Notes: generated by a model from the sequence alone, not told the origin. Counted from the first letter of the stretch, positions 27,999 to 37,479 are shown. The stretch: 64,000 nucleotides of DNA from JAAELZ01 sp965223465 (GCA_965223465.1 OZ245025.1:992001-1056000), one strand, 5' to 3'. Translations and numbers: made by a program.

Positions 27999-29603
27999 AT
28001 GCCCAACTCAACCGATATTATTGCAAGCTATTTACGTAAAGCCGGTGTAACACACGCTTTTGGCATTCCAGGGGGGGAGGTGCTCACCCTGATCGATTCG
28101 ATCCGCAAAAACGGGATCAAATTTACCCTGGTAAAGCATGAAAATGCGGGCGGCTTTATGGCTGAAGGCAGCTATCATGCGAGTGGCGCGCCGGGTGTAT
28201 TGATCGCCACCCTGGGGCCCGGTGTGGCGAATGCAATTAATTTTATCGCCAATGCAAAACAAGATCGTGTACCAATCGTTTTCCTAACTGGCTGCATTGA
28301 TGACCAGGAAGCAATGCGCTACACCCATCAGATATTTGACCATCAGGCCCTGCTTCACCCCATCACCAAAGCAAGCTTTAAAGTGCCACACGGTGCGGTT
28401 GAAGAAACTATTAATAAAGCCCTTTCTATCGCAATGGATGATCCGCCCGGTCCAGTGCACGTTGATCTACCCATTAGTGTCGCCACGATGGAGCAAGCTA
28501 CACGAACACCTGTTATCCGGTGTAAGCCTGAACACGGCGTGCCAGACACCGCTGCGCTAGAAATGATTACCCAGCAAGTTAATAACGCAGCGCAGCCGAT
28601 CGCCATTGCAGGCATGGGGGTGCTCCACCATCAAGCCGAACAGGAACTGAACGCGTTTCTTCGCGCGCACAATATCCCGTTGATTACCACTTACAAAGCC
28701 AAAGGTATTCTGCCCGAAAATCACGCGCTCAGCCTGGGTGCTTCAGGTCTATCCCCCAAATCTGAAGCGTTGCTACTGCCCCTGGTTACGCAAGCTGATC
28801 TGGTATTATTGTTTGGCTATGATCCCATTGAAATGCGTGCAGGATGGCGTAATGCATGGTCAGAAAGCGCAACAGTGCTAGAATTTGGTACGCTAGCCAA
28901 CACGCATTATATGCACCAGAGCAAGCATCACTATTATTGTAATCTTAAGGCCACGCTGCCCCTTTTACATTCGAACGTTACTAAAAACCAATTCTGGCCT
29001 GGCCAGCAGATTGAAGCGGTTAGACATCAGAATAAGAGCGCCTTTAGTATCCCTTCAAATTGGGGACCCCATACCATCATTGATACTGCCAGGAAGATAT
29101 TACCCGATGATACTGTCGCGACCGTGGATACCGGTGCGCATCGCATCTTGCTCAGTCAAAAATGGATATGCAGGCAAGCGCGAACATTGTTTCAATCGAG
29201 CGGTCTGTGCACCATGGGCGTCGCGGTACCCATGGCCCTGGGTTACAAATTGTTACGCGCTGAAATACCCGTTGTGGCGTTTACCGGCGATGCTGGCTTG
29301 GAAATGACGATGGGGGACTTGGCCACGGTTCGTGATACAGGTGTGCCGATTATAATTATTGTTTTTGTGGATGAATCACTGGCGTTGATCGAACTAAAAC
29401 AACGCGCTATGCAGTATAAAAATATCGGGGTTGATTTCGCGCATACAGATTTCGTTTCGATTGGGCGTGCCTACAACTTTCATAGCGTATGGATAGAGAG
29501 TGCGCAGCAGCTCGCTGATGAATTGGGATCTGCCCTCACCCGTAAGCGAACCAGTCTGCTCGCCTGCCGCTTACCACGGCAGGCATATGATGGCGCGTTT
29601 TAA
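27999..29603 (+). CDS. Thiamine diphosphate-dependent enzyme (acetolactate synthase/decarboxylase family)
   Basis: A 534-residue ThDP enzyme. The activating glutamate is in KHENAGGFMAEG, and the cofactor motif is GDAGLEMTMGDLATVRDTG, with Ala in the usual third GDG position. Domain order PYR, central, PP is normal. Candidates include 2-oxo acid decarboxylases such as 2-ketoarginine decarboxylase AruI, benzoylformate-type enzymes or C-C lyases; the sequence alone does not decide. It lies 43 bp after the desulfinase gene in the same direction, so it may supply or remove a 2-oxo acid in that pathway, for example a 2-oxo-4-sulfinobutanoate. That substrate is only a proposal. Confidence 0.75.
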   Translation: MPNSTDIIASYLRKAGVTHAFGIPGGEVLTLIDSIRKNGIKFTLVKHENAGGFMAEGSYHASGAPGVLIATLGPGVANAINFIANAKQDRVPIVFLTGCIDDQEAMRYTHQIFDHQALLHPITKASFKVPHGAVEETINKALSIAMDDPPGPVHVDLPISVATMEQATRTPVIRCKPEHGVPDTAALEMITQQVNNAAQPIAIAGMGVLHHQAEQELNAFLRAHNIPLITTYKAKGILPENHALSLGASGLSPKSEALLLPLVTQADLVLLFGYDPIEMRAGWRNAWSESATVLEFGTLANTHYMHQSKHHYYCNLKATLPLLHSNVTKNQFWPGQQIEAVRHQNKSAFSIPSNWGPHTIIDTARKILPDDTVATVDTGAHRILLSQKWICRQARTLFQSSGLCTMGVAVPMALGYKLLRAEIPVVAFTGDAGLEMTMGDLATVRDTGVPIIIIVFVDESLALIELKQRAMQYKNIGVDFAHTDFVSIGRAYNFHSVWIESAQQLADELGSALTRKRTSLLACRLPRQAYDGAF

Positions 29604-29639
29604 GTTATGCACTTGTAAGCGAATAGCAACCGCTGAAAA

Positions 29640-30080
29640 TTAAGCCTGGGTCGTATCTCCGCGCACGATCAACACCGCGCATTGGGCTCGGTCCGCAACA
29701 CTGCTGCTACACGATCCAAGTACACGCTGCCCTTCTCTGGAGAGTTTCTTTCGACTGCCGATGACAATTAAATCAGCCGACCATTTTTCCGCCTCAGCCA
29801 GAATCTCCTTAGCACGCTTTCCTTCACGCACGCGAAGCGACACATCATCGCTCAAATGATCTTTCCTCAGCTTTTCGAGCATACTCATCATCTGCTGATG
29901 AACTTTCTTATTCGCATCATCCGGGAAAAACGAAGCTACTAACGGCATACCATAGCCTGGCGCAACCGCAATCAGACGCATTTCAGCATCGTTGTCTTTC
30001 AGACTCGCTGCAACACGACATAACTTAATCGCATTTTTCTCACGACCTAAATCAACCGGCACAAGAATTTTTTTATACAT
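29640..30080 (-). CDS. UspA-domain protein of a TRAP transporter operon
   Basis: A 146-residue universal-stress-type protein starting MYKKILVPVDLG. The ATG at 30080 has a GGAG site just upstream, so I prefer it to the longer form that overlaps the permease. The nucleotide-binding segment reads VIGSRKKLSREGQRVLGS, where the canonical G-x2-G-x9-G-S lacks its second glycine. UspA proteins such as TeaD accompany TRAP transporters and adjust uptake; the same role is likely here. It lies 16 bp after the TRAP permease gene. Confidence 0.85.
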   Translation of the reverse strand: MYKKILVPVDLGREKNAIKLCRVAASLKDNDAEMRLIAVAPGYGMPLVASFFPDDANKKVHQQMMSMLEKLRKDHLSDDVSLRVREGKRAKEILAEAEKWSADLIVIGSRKKLSREGQRVLGSCSSSVADRAQCAVLIVRGDTTQA

Positions 30081-30096
30081 GGTTTTATCTCCAGAA

Positions 30097-32733
30097 TTAT
30101 TCGTCATCAACCAGCACGGGATGGCCGTATTTTCGGATGCGCTGTCTTTGCAGTAGGATAATCAGCCCCAGCAACAGTATCGCTGGAATGTAAAACCACT
30201 CTTTGGCCATACGATCGCGTTCAAGCAACACTTTTTCAATGAACAAGGGGTTTTCTGGATCACCTATTGAAAACAACTTATCCAGTTGCTTGTGTTTGGA
30301 ATCCCAAGTCAACCCATCGACCAGCAACTTATCCTCTTCTTCCAGCACCATTAACCCCGCGTTGGTAAACCGGGTATCGGCGTCGGCTTTTTCGCCCAAT
30401 TCCAAAATAATATTGGTATGATTCTGTCTATCCGGATCATCGAAATCAGGGCCAACAATTTTAACTCGCATACTCGCATTATCAGGCAAATTTTCCGCTT
30501 GCACCATCGCCTCAGTGCCTGCCATCTCTTCGTATGGGGGCGAAACAATATCCAGCCAGAAACCCGGTCGAAATAGCGTAAACATGACGAAAAGCAGTGC
30601 GATTGATTCCCATATTTTACTGCGCGTGAAAAACCAGCCCTGGGTTGCAGCAGCGAATAACATCATCGCCACCATTGCAATTAGAAACACAAATATCGCC
30701 TTTACCGGCCCCACATCAATCAAAAGCAATTCGGTATTGAACAAGAACAAAAAGGGAAGTAAGGCGGTGCGAATATCATAAGCAAAGCCCTGAATACCCG
30801 TCTGGATCGGGTCACCCTTGGAAATAGCGGCTGCAGCGTATGCTGCAAGCCCCACTGGCGGGGTATCATCCGCCAGAATACCAAAATAAAACACGAACAA
30901 ATGCACAGCGACCAACGGCACAATCAAGCCTGATTTCGCGCCTAGGGCAACAATCACCGGCGCCATTAAGCTGGATACCACCAGATAGTTTGCGGTTGTC
31001 GGTAAGCCCATACCTAGAATCAAGCTCATGACCGCAACCAACACCAACATCACAAGCAAATTACCGCCAGACAGGAATTCAACGAATTGCCCGACCATGC
31101 CATGTGCACCCGTTAATGATATTGAGCCCACAATGACACCCGCTGCGGCGGTTGCAATACCGATTGAAATCATATTGCGAGCACCGGCGATCATGCCATC
31201 TATTACTTGATCAAAACCGTGCTTAAATTTCGCCCCGTAGCCCCCTTCACCACGAAAGAACCCCTTAATAGCATGTTGCGTAAAGGTAACAAATATCATC
31301 GCCAAGCAGGCATAAAAGGCGGATAAATGTGCGGACAAGCGCTCTGGAGAAGGCAATATACACCATAACAACAAAATAATAGGGAGCAGATAGTACAGGC
31401 CTGTCATCGCGGTCGACCCTGCTGGAGGGAGCTCGGTGATCGGTGCCTCTGGGTCGTCCTGCTCGAGATCATCCCGCTGGGAAGCGGAATAAGCCAGAAT
31501 AAGATAGGCAACCAGCATTATCCCCATAACCGCATAGACCGATAAACCCGGGAAGGCCACCTTGACCCAACCTAAGGTGTAATGCACGATCAGAAACAGT
31601 ACAGCCACAGCGATAAAACCAGTGAGAAAACCGAGCATCTTGCGGGCAAAGGTGAGTGAGCTGGGCGGTTTTTGCAAGCCTTTCAAGTTCAGCTTACAGG
31701 CTTCCAGATGCACGATATATACCAGTGCGATATAGGATACCAACGCGGGTACCAGTGCATGTTTGAGAAGCTGGGTGTATTCCACCCCGGTGAACTCTGC
31801 GATCAGAAAAGCCGCTGCCCCCATAACGGGTGGGGTTAACTGCCCATTGGTGGAAGATGCTACCTCGACCGCACCCGCCTTTTCAGGGGTAAAACCGGTG
31901 CGCTTCATCAACGGAATGGTGAAAGTACCCGTGGTGACCGTATTGGCAATTGAAGAGCCCGAATATAAACCGCTGAGCGCGGACGCGATCACCGCGGCTT
32001 TAGCAGGGCCACCCTTGAAATGCCCCAATAAAGCAAATGCAATTTTAATAAAATATCCACCCGCACCGGCTTTTTCCAAAATGGCCCCAAACAATACGAA
32101 CAAAAATATGGTTTGAGTTGATACTGCGAGCGGTTTGCCGAAAACGCCCTCCTCCTGCATCCAGAAATGCCACATTCCTTTAACAAAGGATGCACCACCC
32201 CAGTTACCCCCGCCAATAAATACGTAACCGGCCAGGATACCCGCCACCACCACCAGTGGCAGCCCTAAAGAGCGATATACCGCGATCGTTAGCACTGCCA
32301 TGCCGAGCAGCGCGACAGTCATGTCAAAGCGAATATTCGGGTGCGCAAAATCACCCGCCCGTTCTGCAATATTGGCGTTCATCAACACCATGTACAAGGT
32401 TCCACACAATCCTAGTGCTATTAATAGCCAGTCATACCAGGGGATACGATCTCGCGGGCTACTTTTGAACATGGGAAAAGCCAGCAATGCCAAGACCAAT
32501 GAAAAGGATAAATGTATTTTTCGTGAAATAGATAAATTACCGATAAACAGGAAGAAATCTGAGCCGGTGACCTGGGTCAGCCAAAATGGTAATGCAGACG
32601 CGATATACAGCTGATACAAAGCCCAAGCCAGACATATGCCTGGTATTAAATACTGTAATCTACCGGTTGGATTTCGTGCCCCCGAATCTACTTCTGCTGC
32701 GAGTTCTTCTGCACTGTCTATTTTTTTAGTCAT
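30097..32733 (-). CDS. TRAP transporter fused permease (DctQM type, TAXI family)
   Basis: An 878-residue inner-membrane protein combining the small and large TRAP subunits, with many hydrophobic segments and the large-subunit signature region ILGMGLPTTANYLVVSSLMA, and SSIANTVTTGTF near the start of the transport domain. A hydrophilic region of about 110 residues lies before a last membrane segment at the C-terminus. Fused permeases of this kind work with TAXI binding proteins, and one is encoded directly upstream. Substrate is unknown; TAXI systems carry dicarboxylates or amino acids by sodium-coupled uptake. Confidence 0.9.
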   Translation of the reverse strand: MTKKIDSAEELAAEVDSGARNPTGRLQYLIPGICLAWALYQLYIASALPFWLTQVTGSDFFLFIGNLSISRKIHLSFSLVLALLAFPMFKSSPRDRIPWYDWLLIALGLCGTLYMVLMNANIAERAGDFAHPNIRFDMTVALLGMAVLTIAVYRSLGLPLVVVAGILAGYVFIGGGNWGGASFVKGMWHFWMQEEGVFGKPLAVSTQTIFLFVLFGAILEKAGAGGYFIKIAFALLGHFKGGPAKAAVIASALSGLYSGSSIANTVTTGTFTIPLMKRTGFTPEKAGAVEVASSTNGQLTPPVMGAAAFLIAEFTGVEYTQLLKHALVPALVSYIALVYIVHLEACKLNLKGLQKPPSSLTFARKMLGFLTGFIAVAVLFLIVHYTLGWVKVAFPGLSVYAVMGIMLVAYLILAYSASQRDDLEQDDPEAPITELPPAGSTAMTGLYYLLPIILLLWCILPSPERLSAHLSAFYACLAMIFVTFTQHAIKGFFRGEGGYGAKFKHGFDQVIDGMIAGARNMISIGIATAAAGVIVGSISLTGAHGMVGQFVEFLSGGNLLVMLVLVAVMSLILGMGLPTTANYLVVSSLMAPVIVALGAKSGLIVPLVAVHLFVFYFGILADDTPPVGLAAYAAAAISKGDPIQTGIQGFAYDIRTALLPFLFLFNTELLLIDVGPVKAIFVFLIAMVAMMLFAAATQGWFFTRSKIWESIALLFVMFTLFRPGFWLDIVSPPYEEMAGTEAMVQAENLPDNASMRVKIVGPDFDDPDRQNHTNIILELGEKADADTRFTNAGLMVLEEEDKLLVDGLTWDSKHKQLDKLFSIGDPENPLFIEKVLLERDRMAKEWFYIPAILLLGLIILLQRQRIRKYGHPVLVDDE

Positions 32734-32910
32734 TTCCTGCCTCCTAGAGCTGCGTGGTAATTATGCAGTTTGCAAGTTTTATTATTGGTTTAAAAGTATA
32801 CGATTCCGATTTATTCCTAAATCGATACATAAAGTACCGAATATGAGGAATAAATAGGAATGATATAGGCCGACCTAACCGTTTTGATCATTCGAAGAGA
32901 CACCCCTTAA

Positions 32911-32945
32911 AAAATGAAAAAAGGAAGGCTAAGCCTTCCTTTTTC
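32911..32945 (-). terminator. Hairpin between TAXI binding protein and permease genes
   Basis: GGAAGGC (32923-32929) pairs with GCCTTCC (32933-32939), loop TAA, flanked by an A-run and a T-run. On the minus strand it follows the binding-protein gene and precedes the permease by about 180 bp, so it is probably a partial terminator giving more binding protein than permease. Confidence 0.75.
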
Positions 32946-32956
32946 ATCAATCAGGC

Positions 32957-33925
32957 TTACATCCAGCCTTGTTCTTTATAGTATTTCTCCGCCCCAGCGT
33001 GTAATGGCGCTGAGAGAGAATCTTTAACCATTTCTTCTTGTTTCAGGTTGGCAAACGCCGGATGCAGTTTTTTGAACTGATCGAAGTTTTCGAAAACCGC
33101 CTTTACTACCGTGTAAACCACATCTTCTGATACATCCGCACTGGTGACGAAAGTGGCACCTACACCAAAAGTGGTAATATCTTCTTCGTTGTTGTACATA
33201 CCCGCTGGAATGGTTGCGACCCGATAATATGGCTTTTCAGCTACCAAAGCATCGATCTCGGGACTGGTTGCATTCACCAGATGTGAAGCGCACGAAGCCA
33301 GTGATTCCTGGGTCAAAGCGGAAGGATGGCCCACCAACCAGAAATAAGCATCCAGCTTGCCGTCACACAAAGCAGCGCCGGTTTCTGCGGACTTCATCTC
33401 GCCCGCCAGCGCCAGATCAGATCTTTCCCAGCCCAGCGTTTCTTCGATTACTTCCCAGGTACCGCGCGTACCTGAACCGGGATTACCGATATTCATGCGC
33501 TTGCCTTTGACGTCGGTTATATTTTTAATCCCTGAATCATCACGCGCCAGAATGGTGACCGGCTCGGGATGGATTGAAAATACCGCGCGTAAACCCTCGA
33601 AAGGGCCTTTTTCTTCAAATTTAGAAGTGCCGTTATACGCGTGATACTGCCAGTCAGATTGAGCGACGCCAAATTCCAGCTCGCCCGCACGAACCGTATT
33701 GATGTTATAGATTGAACCACCCGTTGATTCAGCTGAGCAACGAATACCATGGTCCTTACGATTCTTATTGACCAGCCGACAGATTGCACCGCCAGTTGGA
33801 TAATAAACCCCAGTTACCCCACCAGTACCGATTGAAACAAACTCATCTGCAACAGCAGGAGTCGAGACGGTAGCGCCTGTAATCAGGCCAGCGGCCAGCA
33901 TAGATAATGTTAGTTGTTTTTTCAT
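32957..33925 (-). CDS. TAXI-family TRAP solute-binding protein
   Basis: A 322-residue periplasmic protein. The start at 33925 has a GGAGG site and gives a signal peptide ending about TPAVADEF. The TAXI family core appears as SIGTGGVTGVYYPTGGAICRL, GIRCSAESTGGSIYNIN and MNIGNPGSGTRGTWEVIEET. It belongs to the TRAP set with the fused permease and UspA downstream. It delivers an unidentified ligand; the divergent RpiR-aminotransferase-BKACE operon suggests an amino acid or amino-carboxylic acid. Confidence 0.9.
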   Translation of the reverse strand: MKKQLTLSMLAAGLITGATVSTPAVADEFVSIGTGGVTGVYYPTGGAICRLVNKNRKDHGIRCSAESTGGSIYNINTVRAGELEFGVAQSDWQYHAYNGTSKFEEKGPFEGLRAVFSIHPEPVTILARDDSGIKNITDVKGKRMNIGNPGSGTRGTWEVIEETLGWERSDLALAGEMKSAETGAALCDGKLDAYFWLVGHPSALTQESLASCASHLVNATSPEIDALVAEKPYYRVATIPAGMYNNEEDITTFGVGATFVTSADVSEDVVYTVVKAVFENFDQFKKLHPAFANLKQEEMVKDSLSAPLHAGAEKYYKEQGWM

Positions 33926-34142
33926 TGTGTGTAGAAAACCTCCGTTGGTTTTTAAATGATACAGATTGAAAATTCGACCGAGTTGTACTCGTTGATTTAA
34001 TAGTCGAAGCGATAAGCATACTATAAATTTTACTAAAGGCATAATTTTTTTGCTTAATCAATAAAACTTAGCTAAATTACGCAATAATTATTGCATTTTG
34101 CACCAAAATCGATCTTATTCACCTTCAAGTTGAGTTTTTATA

Positions 34143-35060
34143 TTGTCCTCTGCGCCGAAAACTTTTAATGAGTTACGAAAGCTGGCGATTCAAATTGAAG
34201 CGCGATCATCTGCTTTTCGACTCGGTGCTGCCAGTATAGCGACTTTGAAAAACATGGTCGATAACCCTGCCTATACCGCAGTATCCACGATGACCAGTAT
34301 TGCCAAAGCAAACCAGGTCAACCCTTCAACCCTAACCCGCCTGGCCCATACCCTGGGTTACAAAAAGTTTTCCAGCTTTCAGCGCTTGTTTAGAGATTAT
34401 ATCGAGCAAAATGCGCACTTTTATACTACGCGCGCCAGTCGCTTGATTCATCTCCCTGCAATTAATCCAAATGATGACTCGGTGTTTAATACCATCGTCA
34501 AAGAAGAAGCAAAAAATATCGTTTCGCTGATGCGCCCCGAACAGGTGAAGGTACAGCAACAAATCGTCGATTTACTGGCCACATCTCGCAAGGTACGTTT
34601 TTATGGCCGGCGTCAGTTTTTCTCCCTGGCAACGTTTTACTCATATTGCCTGGGACTTATCCGTGAGCGCGTGGACATTATGCAGGATGATGTGCATGGC
34701 ATCAGCCACTCGCTTACTTTCATGAACACCCAAGATCTAGTAGTGGTTCTGGGATGCGCGCCCTACACAAAGGCGACAGTAGACACCTGCTTGATTGCGA
34801 ATAAACATAACATCCCCATAGTTGCGATTACCGATTCGCCGGATTCACCGCTGGCAAACTATGCCTTGCATCATTTGATCATCCCCATTGAAAGCCATTT
34901 TTACAGCAACAGCATGGCCGCTGCTTTTGCGATGGCTGAAGCGTTGCTCGCAATGACAGCTCGGCAAATGGGGCAAGACACGCTAAAAACTTTAAGAAAA
35001 CGCGAACAGATTATTGAAGAATTTGGCATTAACCAACCTCAACATAAACCTAAAAAGTAA
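34143..35060 (+). CDS. RpiR/MurR-family transcriptional regulator with SIS domain
   Basis: A 305-residue regulator with an N-terminal RpiR-type helix-turn-helix (TSIAKANQVNPSTLTRLAHT followed by LGYKKFSSFQRLFRDY) and a C-terminal SIS domain of about 150 residues (KVRFYGRRQFFSLATF). SIS domains bind phosphosugars, though RpiR members also control amino acid and taurine-like catabolism. A TTG at 34143 is the only start in range. The stop overlaps the aminotransferase start by one base (TAATG), so it is the first gene of that operon. It is divergent from the TAXI transporter genes and probably controls both. Confidence 0.85.
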   Translation: MSSAPKTFNELRKLAIQIEARSSAFRLGAASIATLKNMVDNPAYTAVSTMTSIAKANQVNPSTLTRLAHTLGYKKFSSFQRLFRDYIEQNAHFYTTRASRLIHLPAINPNDDSVFNTIVKEEAKNIVSLMRPEQVKVQQQIVDLLATSRKVRFYGRRQFFSLATFYSYCLGLIRERVDIMQDDVHGISHSLTFMNTQDLVVVLGCAPYTKATVDTCLIANKHNIPIVAITDSPDSPLANYALHHLIIPIESHFYSNSMAAAFAMAEALLAMTARQMGQDTLKTLRKREQIIEEFGINQPQHKPKK

Positions 35061-36388
35061 TGACAAAAATTCTGCATCGACACAGCCATATTGCCTTACC
35101 GAAAATCGCCAGCGGTGACGGCGCCTACCTAATTGATACTGAAGGCAAGCGCTATCTGGATGCCTGTGGCGGTGCCGCAGTATCCTGTTTAGGTCATAGT
35201 AACGAAGTGGTAAAAAACTCCATCAAGCAACAGTTGGATGAGGTCCCCTATGCGCACACTTCCTTTTTTACCTCGGAAGTGGCTGAACAACTTGCCAGCA
35301 AACTGGTAGCAGATGCACCTTCGAATATCGATAAAGTGTATTTTGTTACTGGTGGCTCTGAGGCTAATGAGACTGCGCTTAAACTCGCGCGCCAATATTT
35401 TGCCGAAATAGATCAACCAAGGCGAAAGCACTTTATCGCGCGTGAACTCAGCTACCACGGAAACACCATTCAAACCCTCGGCATGGCGGGCAATGAACTA
35501 CGTAAAGAGATTTATCGGCCCATCTTACCAAAGGCCAACCTGATTCCACCCTGTTATGCCTATCGCCACCAACGCAGGGTAGAAAACGAAGCAGAATACG
35601 CGCTGCGTGCAGCCAATGCCCTCGAAGATAAAATCCTGGAATTGGGCGCAGAAAATGTCTGTGCGTTTATCGCTGAGCCGGTTGTCGGTGCGACTGCGGG
35701 TGTCTTGCCGCCTTCCAAAGGTTACTTCAAACGCATTCGAGAAATATGTGATCAGTATGGTGTTTTGCTCATTCTGGATGAAATTATGTGTGGGATGGGC
35801 CGCTGTGGTACCCGCTTTACCTGCGAACAAGAAGGTATTGAGCCGGATATTATTACCATCGCGAAAGGTTTGGGTGCGGGCTATCAACCCATTGGAGCAA
35901 CTTTACTTTCGAAACAAATAAATGCAGCGATTGAAAATGGGACGGGTTATTTTCAACATGGTCATACCTATCTTTCACACCCTGCTGTTTGCGCAGCCGC
36001 GCTCGCAGTGCAACAGGAAATTGATACCCACAAGTTACTCGAAAATGTAAAACGCCAAGGTGCACACTTAAAACAGGCCTTGCAAACCGAATTTGGTAAC
36101 GACCCACACATTGGTGATATTCGTGGGCGAGGATTATTCATCGGTATTGAGTTTGTCGAAAACAAAGACAGTAAAGATCCTTTGCCCCATGAATTCGCCT
36201 TACACACCCATATTCGCAATGCGGCAATGCGAGCCGGACTGATGGTCTATCCGATGTACGGTACGATTGATGGTCAGCGTGGTCATCATGTTTTAATCGC
36301 GCCACCCTTTATCATCAATGCACAGCAGGTCGATGAAATCGTTGAAAAACTGCGTCTAGCGATTGATCACGCTTTCGCTAAACGTTGA
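35060..36388 (+). CDS. Class III (omega-type) PLP aminotransferase
   Basis: A 442-residue fold-type I aminotransferase. Signatures are the VYFVTGGSEANETALKLAR segment, the LILDEIMCGMGR motif with the cofactor aspartate, and the PLP lysine in IIIAKGLGAGYQPIGA-type sequence (DIITIAKGLGAGYQPIGA). Members use amines, beta-amino acids or taurine as donors. It overlaps the BKACE gene start. Together they suggest that an amino acid is deaminated to a beta-keto acid and then cleaved. Confidence 0.88.
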   Translation: MTKILHRHSHIALPKIASGDGAYLIDTEGKRYLDACGGAAVSCLGHSNEVVKNSIKQQLDEVPYAHTSFFTSEVAEQLASKLVADAPSNIDKVYFVTGGSEANETALKLARQYFAEIDQPRRKHFIARELSYHGNTIQTLGMAGNELRKEIYRPILPKANLIPPCYAYRHQRRVENEAEYALRAANALEDKILELGAENVCAFIAEPVVGATAGVLPPSKGYFKRIREICDQYGVLLILDEIMCGMGRCGTRFTCEQEGIEPDIITIAKGLGAGYQPIGATLLSKQINAAIENGTGYFQHGHTYLSHPAVCAAALAVQQEIDTHKLLENVKRQGAHLKQALQTEFGNDPHIGDIRGRGLFIGIEFVENKDSKDPLPHEFALHTHIRNAAMRAGLMVYPMYGTIDGQRGHHVLIAPPFIINAQQVDEIVEKLRLAIDHAFAKR

Positions 36389-37206
36389 ACCATCAACCGA
36401 TCCTGGCGGTCGCACCGAATGGGGCTTACAAGCAAAAGGCTGACCACCCTGCATTACCACTCAGCACGGTGGAAATAGTCGAATGTGCAAAACAAGTGAG
36501 TCAAGCGGGAGCAACACTGTTTCATCTACACGTAAGAGATCAAGCAAACCAGCATAGTCTCGACCCAGAGATTTATATTGCCACCATCGATGCGCTACAA
36601 ACCGCGGTGGGCAATAGGCTCATTATCCAAATCACCAGTGAATCTGCGAAAAAATATACGCCTGCTGAGCAAATCCAGTGCATTAAACAGGTCAATCCGC
36701 AATGCGTTTCCATCGCGATTCGCGAAATCCTTCCCAAACCGAGCGATACCCAGGCCGCGCAAGCGCTGTTCGACTGGTGCGCTGAGCAGCAAACACGCAT
36801 TCAATATATTTTGTATAACGAGGCTGAGCTACAACAATATTTGCACTACATTCAAACCGGGTTGATACCCAAGGCGCCTCATTCAGTGTTATTCGTACTG
36901 GGTCGTTATCACCAAAATCGCTCCTCATCGAGCAAAGACTTGGCTGTGTTTACCCAGCATAAGGCTGACTTCACTGCACCCTGGATGGTATGTGCTTTTG
37001 GGGCCACGGAGCAGAAATGTTTGCTGGACGCCGCCCGTGCCGGTGGACATATACGCCAGGGGTTTGAAAATAACATGCTGACAACTGAAGGTCGAACCGC
37101 CACAGACAATACCCAACAATTATTAAGTACGGTCGCTGCACTTAAAGCGTGCAGCGTGAAGCCCGCCTCTATTGAGCAGACTCGCAACATTCTGCAAATC
37201 AGATAA
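36385..37206 (+). CDS. Beta-keto acid cleavage enzyme (BKACE, DUF849)
   Basis: A 273-residue BKACE protein, a TIM-barrel Zn enzyme that condenses a beta-keto acid with acetyl-CoA and splits it to acetoacetate and a CoA ester. The Zn-binding His pair is in LFHLHVRDQ, and the later VLFVLGRYHQNRSS, MVCAFGATEQ and RAGGHIRQGFENN follow Kce-type enzymes. The start is a TTG overlapping the aminotransferase stop. BKACE substrate classes are decided by active-site pocket residues, which I cannot assign here. Confidence 0.85.
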   Translation: MNHQPILAVAPNGAYKQKADHPALPLSTVEIVECAKQVSQAGATLFHLHVRDQANQHSLDPEIYIATIDALQTAVGNRLIIQITSESAKKYTPAEQIQCIKQVNPQCVSIAIREILPKPSDTQAAQALFDWCAEQQTRIQYILYNEAELQQYLHYIQTGLIPKAPHSVLFVLGRYHQNRSSSSKDLAVFTQHKADFTAPWMVCAFGATEQKCLLDAARAGGHIRQGFENNMLTTEGRTATDNTQQLLSTVAALKACSVKPASIEQTRNILQIR

Positions 37207-37267
37207 ACCCGGAGATTACCTTGATAATGAAACCGTACACGCGTAGAAATAATTGAAAAACAGTGGC

Positions 37268-37300
37268 TTTTTTCTTATTTAATCACTGTGTATAATGGCT
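37268..37300 (+). promoter_or_regulatory. Possible sigma-70 promoter of the XpaC-TelA operon
   Basis: A consensus -10 box TATAAT at 37291-37296 lies about 38 bp upstream of the first start codon. No good -35 is present at the standard distance (T-rich at 37268-37273), so activation by another factor is possible. Confidence 0.4.
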
Positions 37301-37333
37301 GCACAAATAACATTAATACATATATCGCCCGTC

Positions 37334-37477
37334 ATGGCGGAATCCAAAAAAGAGTTAGTTAACAACGAAGTGGCGCGCCCACAAACCAGTCTGCTTAAAG
37401 TGCTCGGGCTGATTTTATTGGTCGGTAGCGTTACCTTGGTGAGCTGTCAATCAGCCATCAACGTCATCCAAATGTAG
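37334..37477 (+). CDS. Small single-span membrane protein at head of XpaC-TelA operon
   Basis: A 47-residue protein (MAESKKELVNNEVARPQT start) with one hydrophobic segment, LLKVLGLILLVGSVTLVSC, ending in a cysteine that might be lipid-modified, though the long N-region makes a plain membrane anchor more likely. An ATG at 37295 would extend it by 13 residues. The stop is followed 2 bases later by the XpaC start, so the two are co-expressed. No known family. Confidence 0.55.
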   Translation: MAESKKELVNNEVARPQTSLLKVLGLILLVGSVTLVSCQSAINVIQM

Positions 37478-37479
37478 AC

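Noticed and set aside
27999..29603. Oxalyl-CoA decarboxylase with the CaiB-type gene as formyl-CoA transferase
   Set aside because: The intervening gene is a desulfinase-type protein, and the ThDP sequence does not follow what I remember of oxalyl-CoA decarboxylase.
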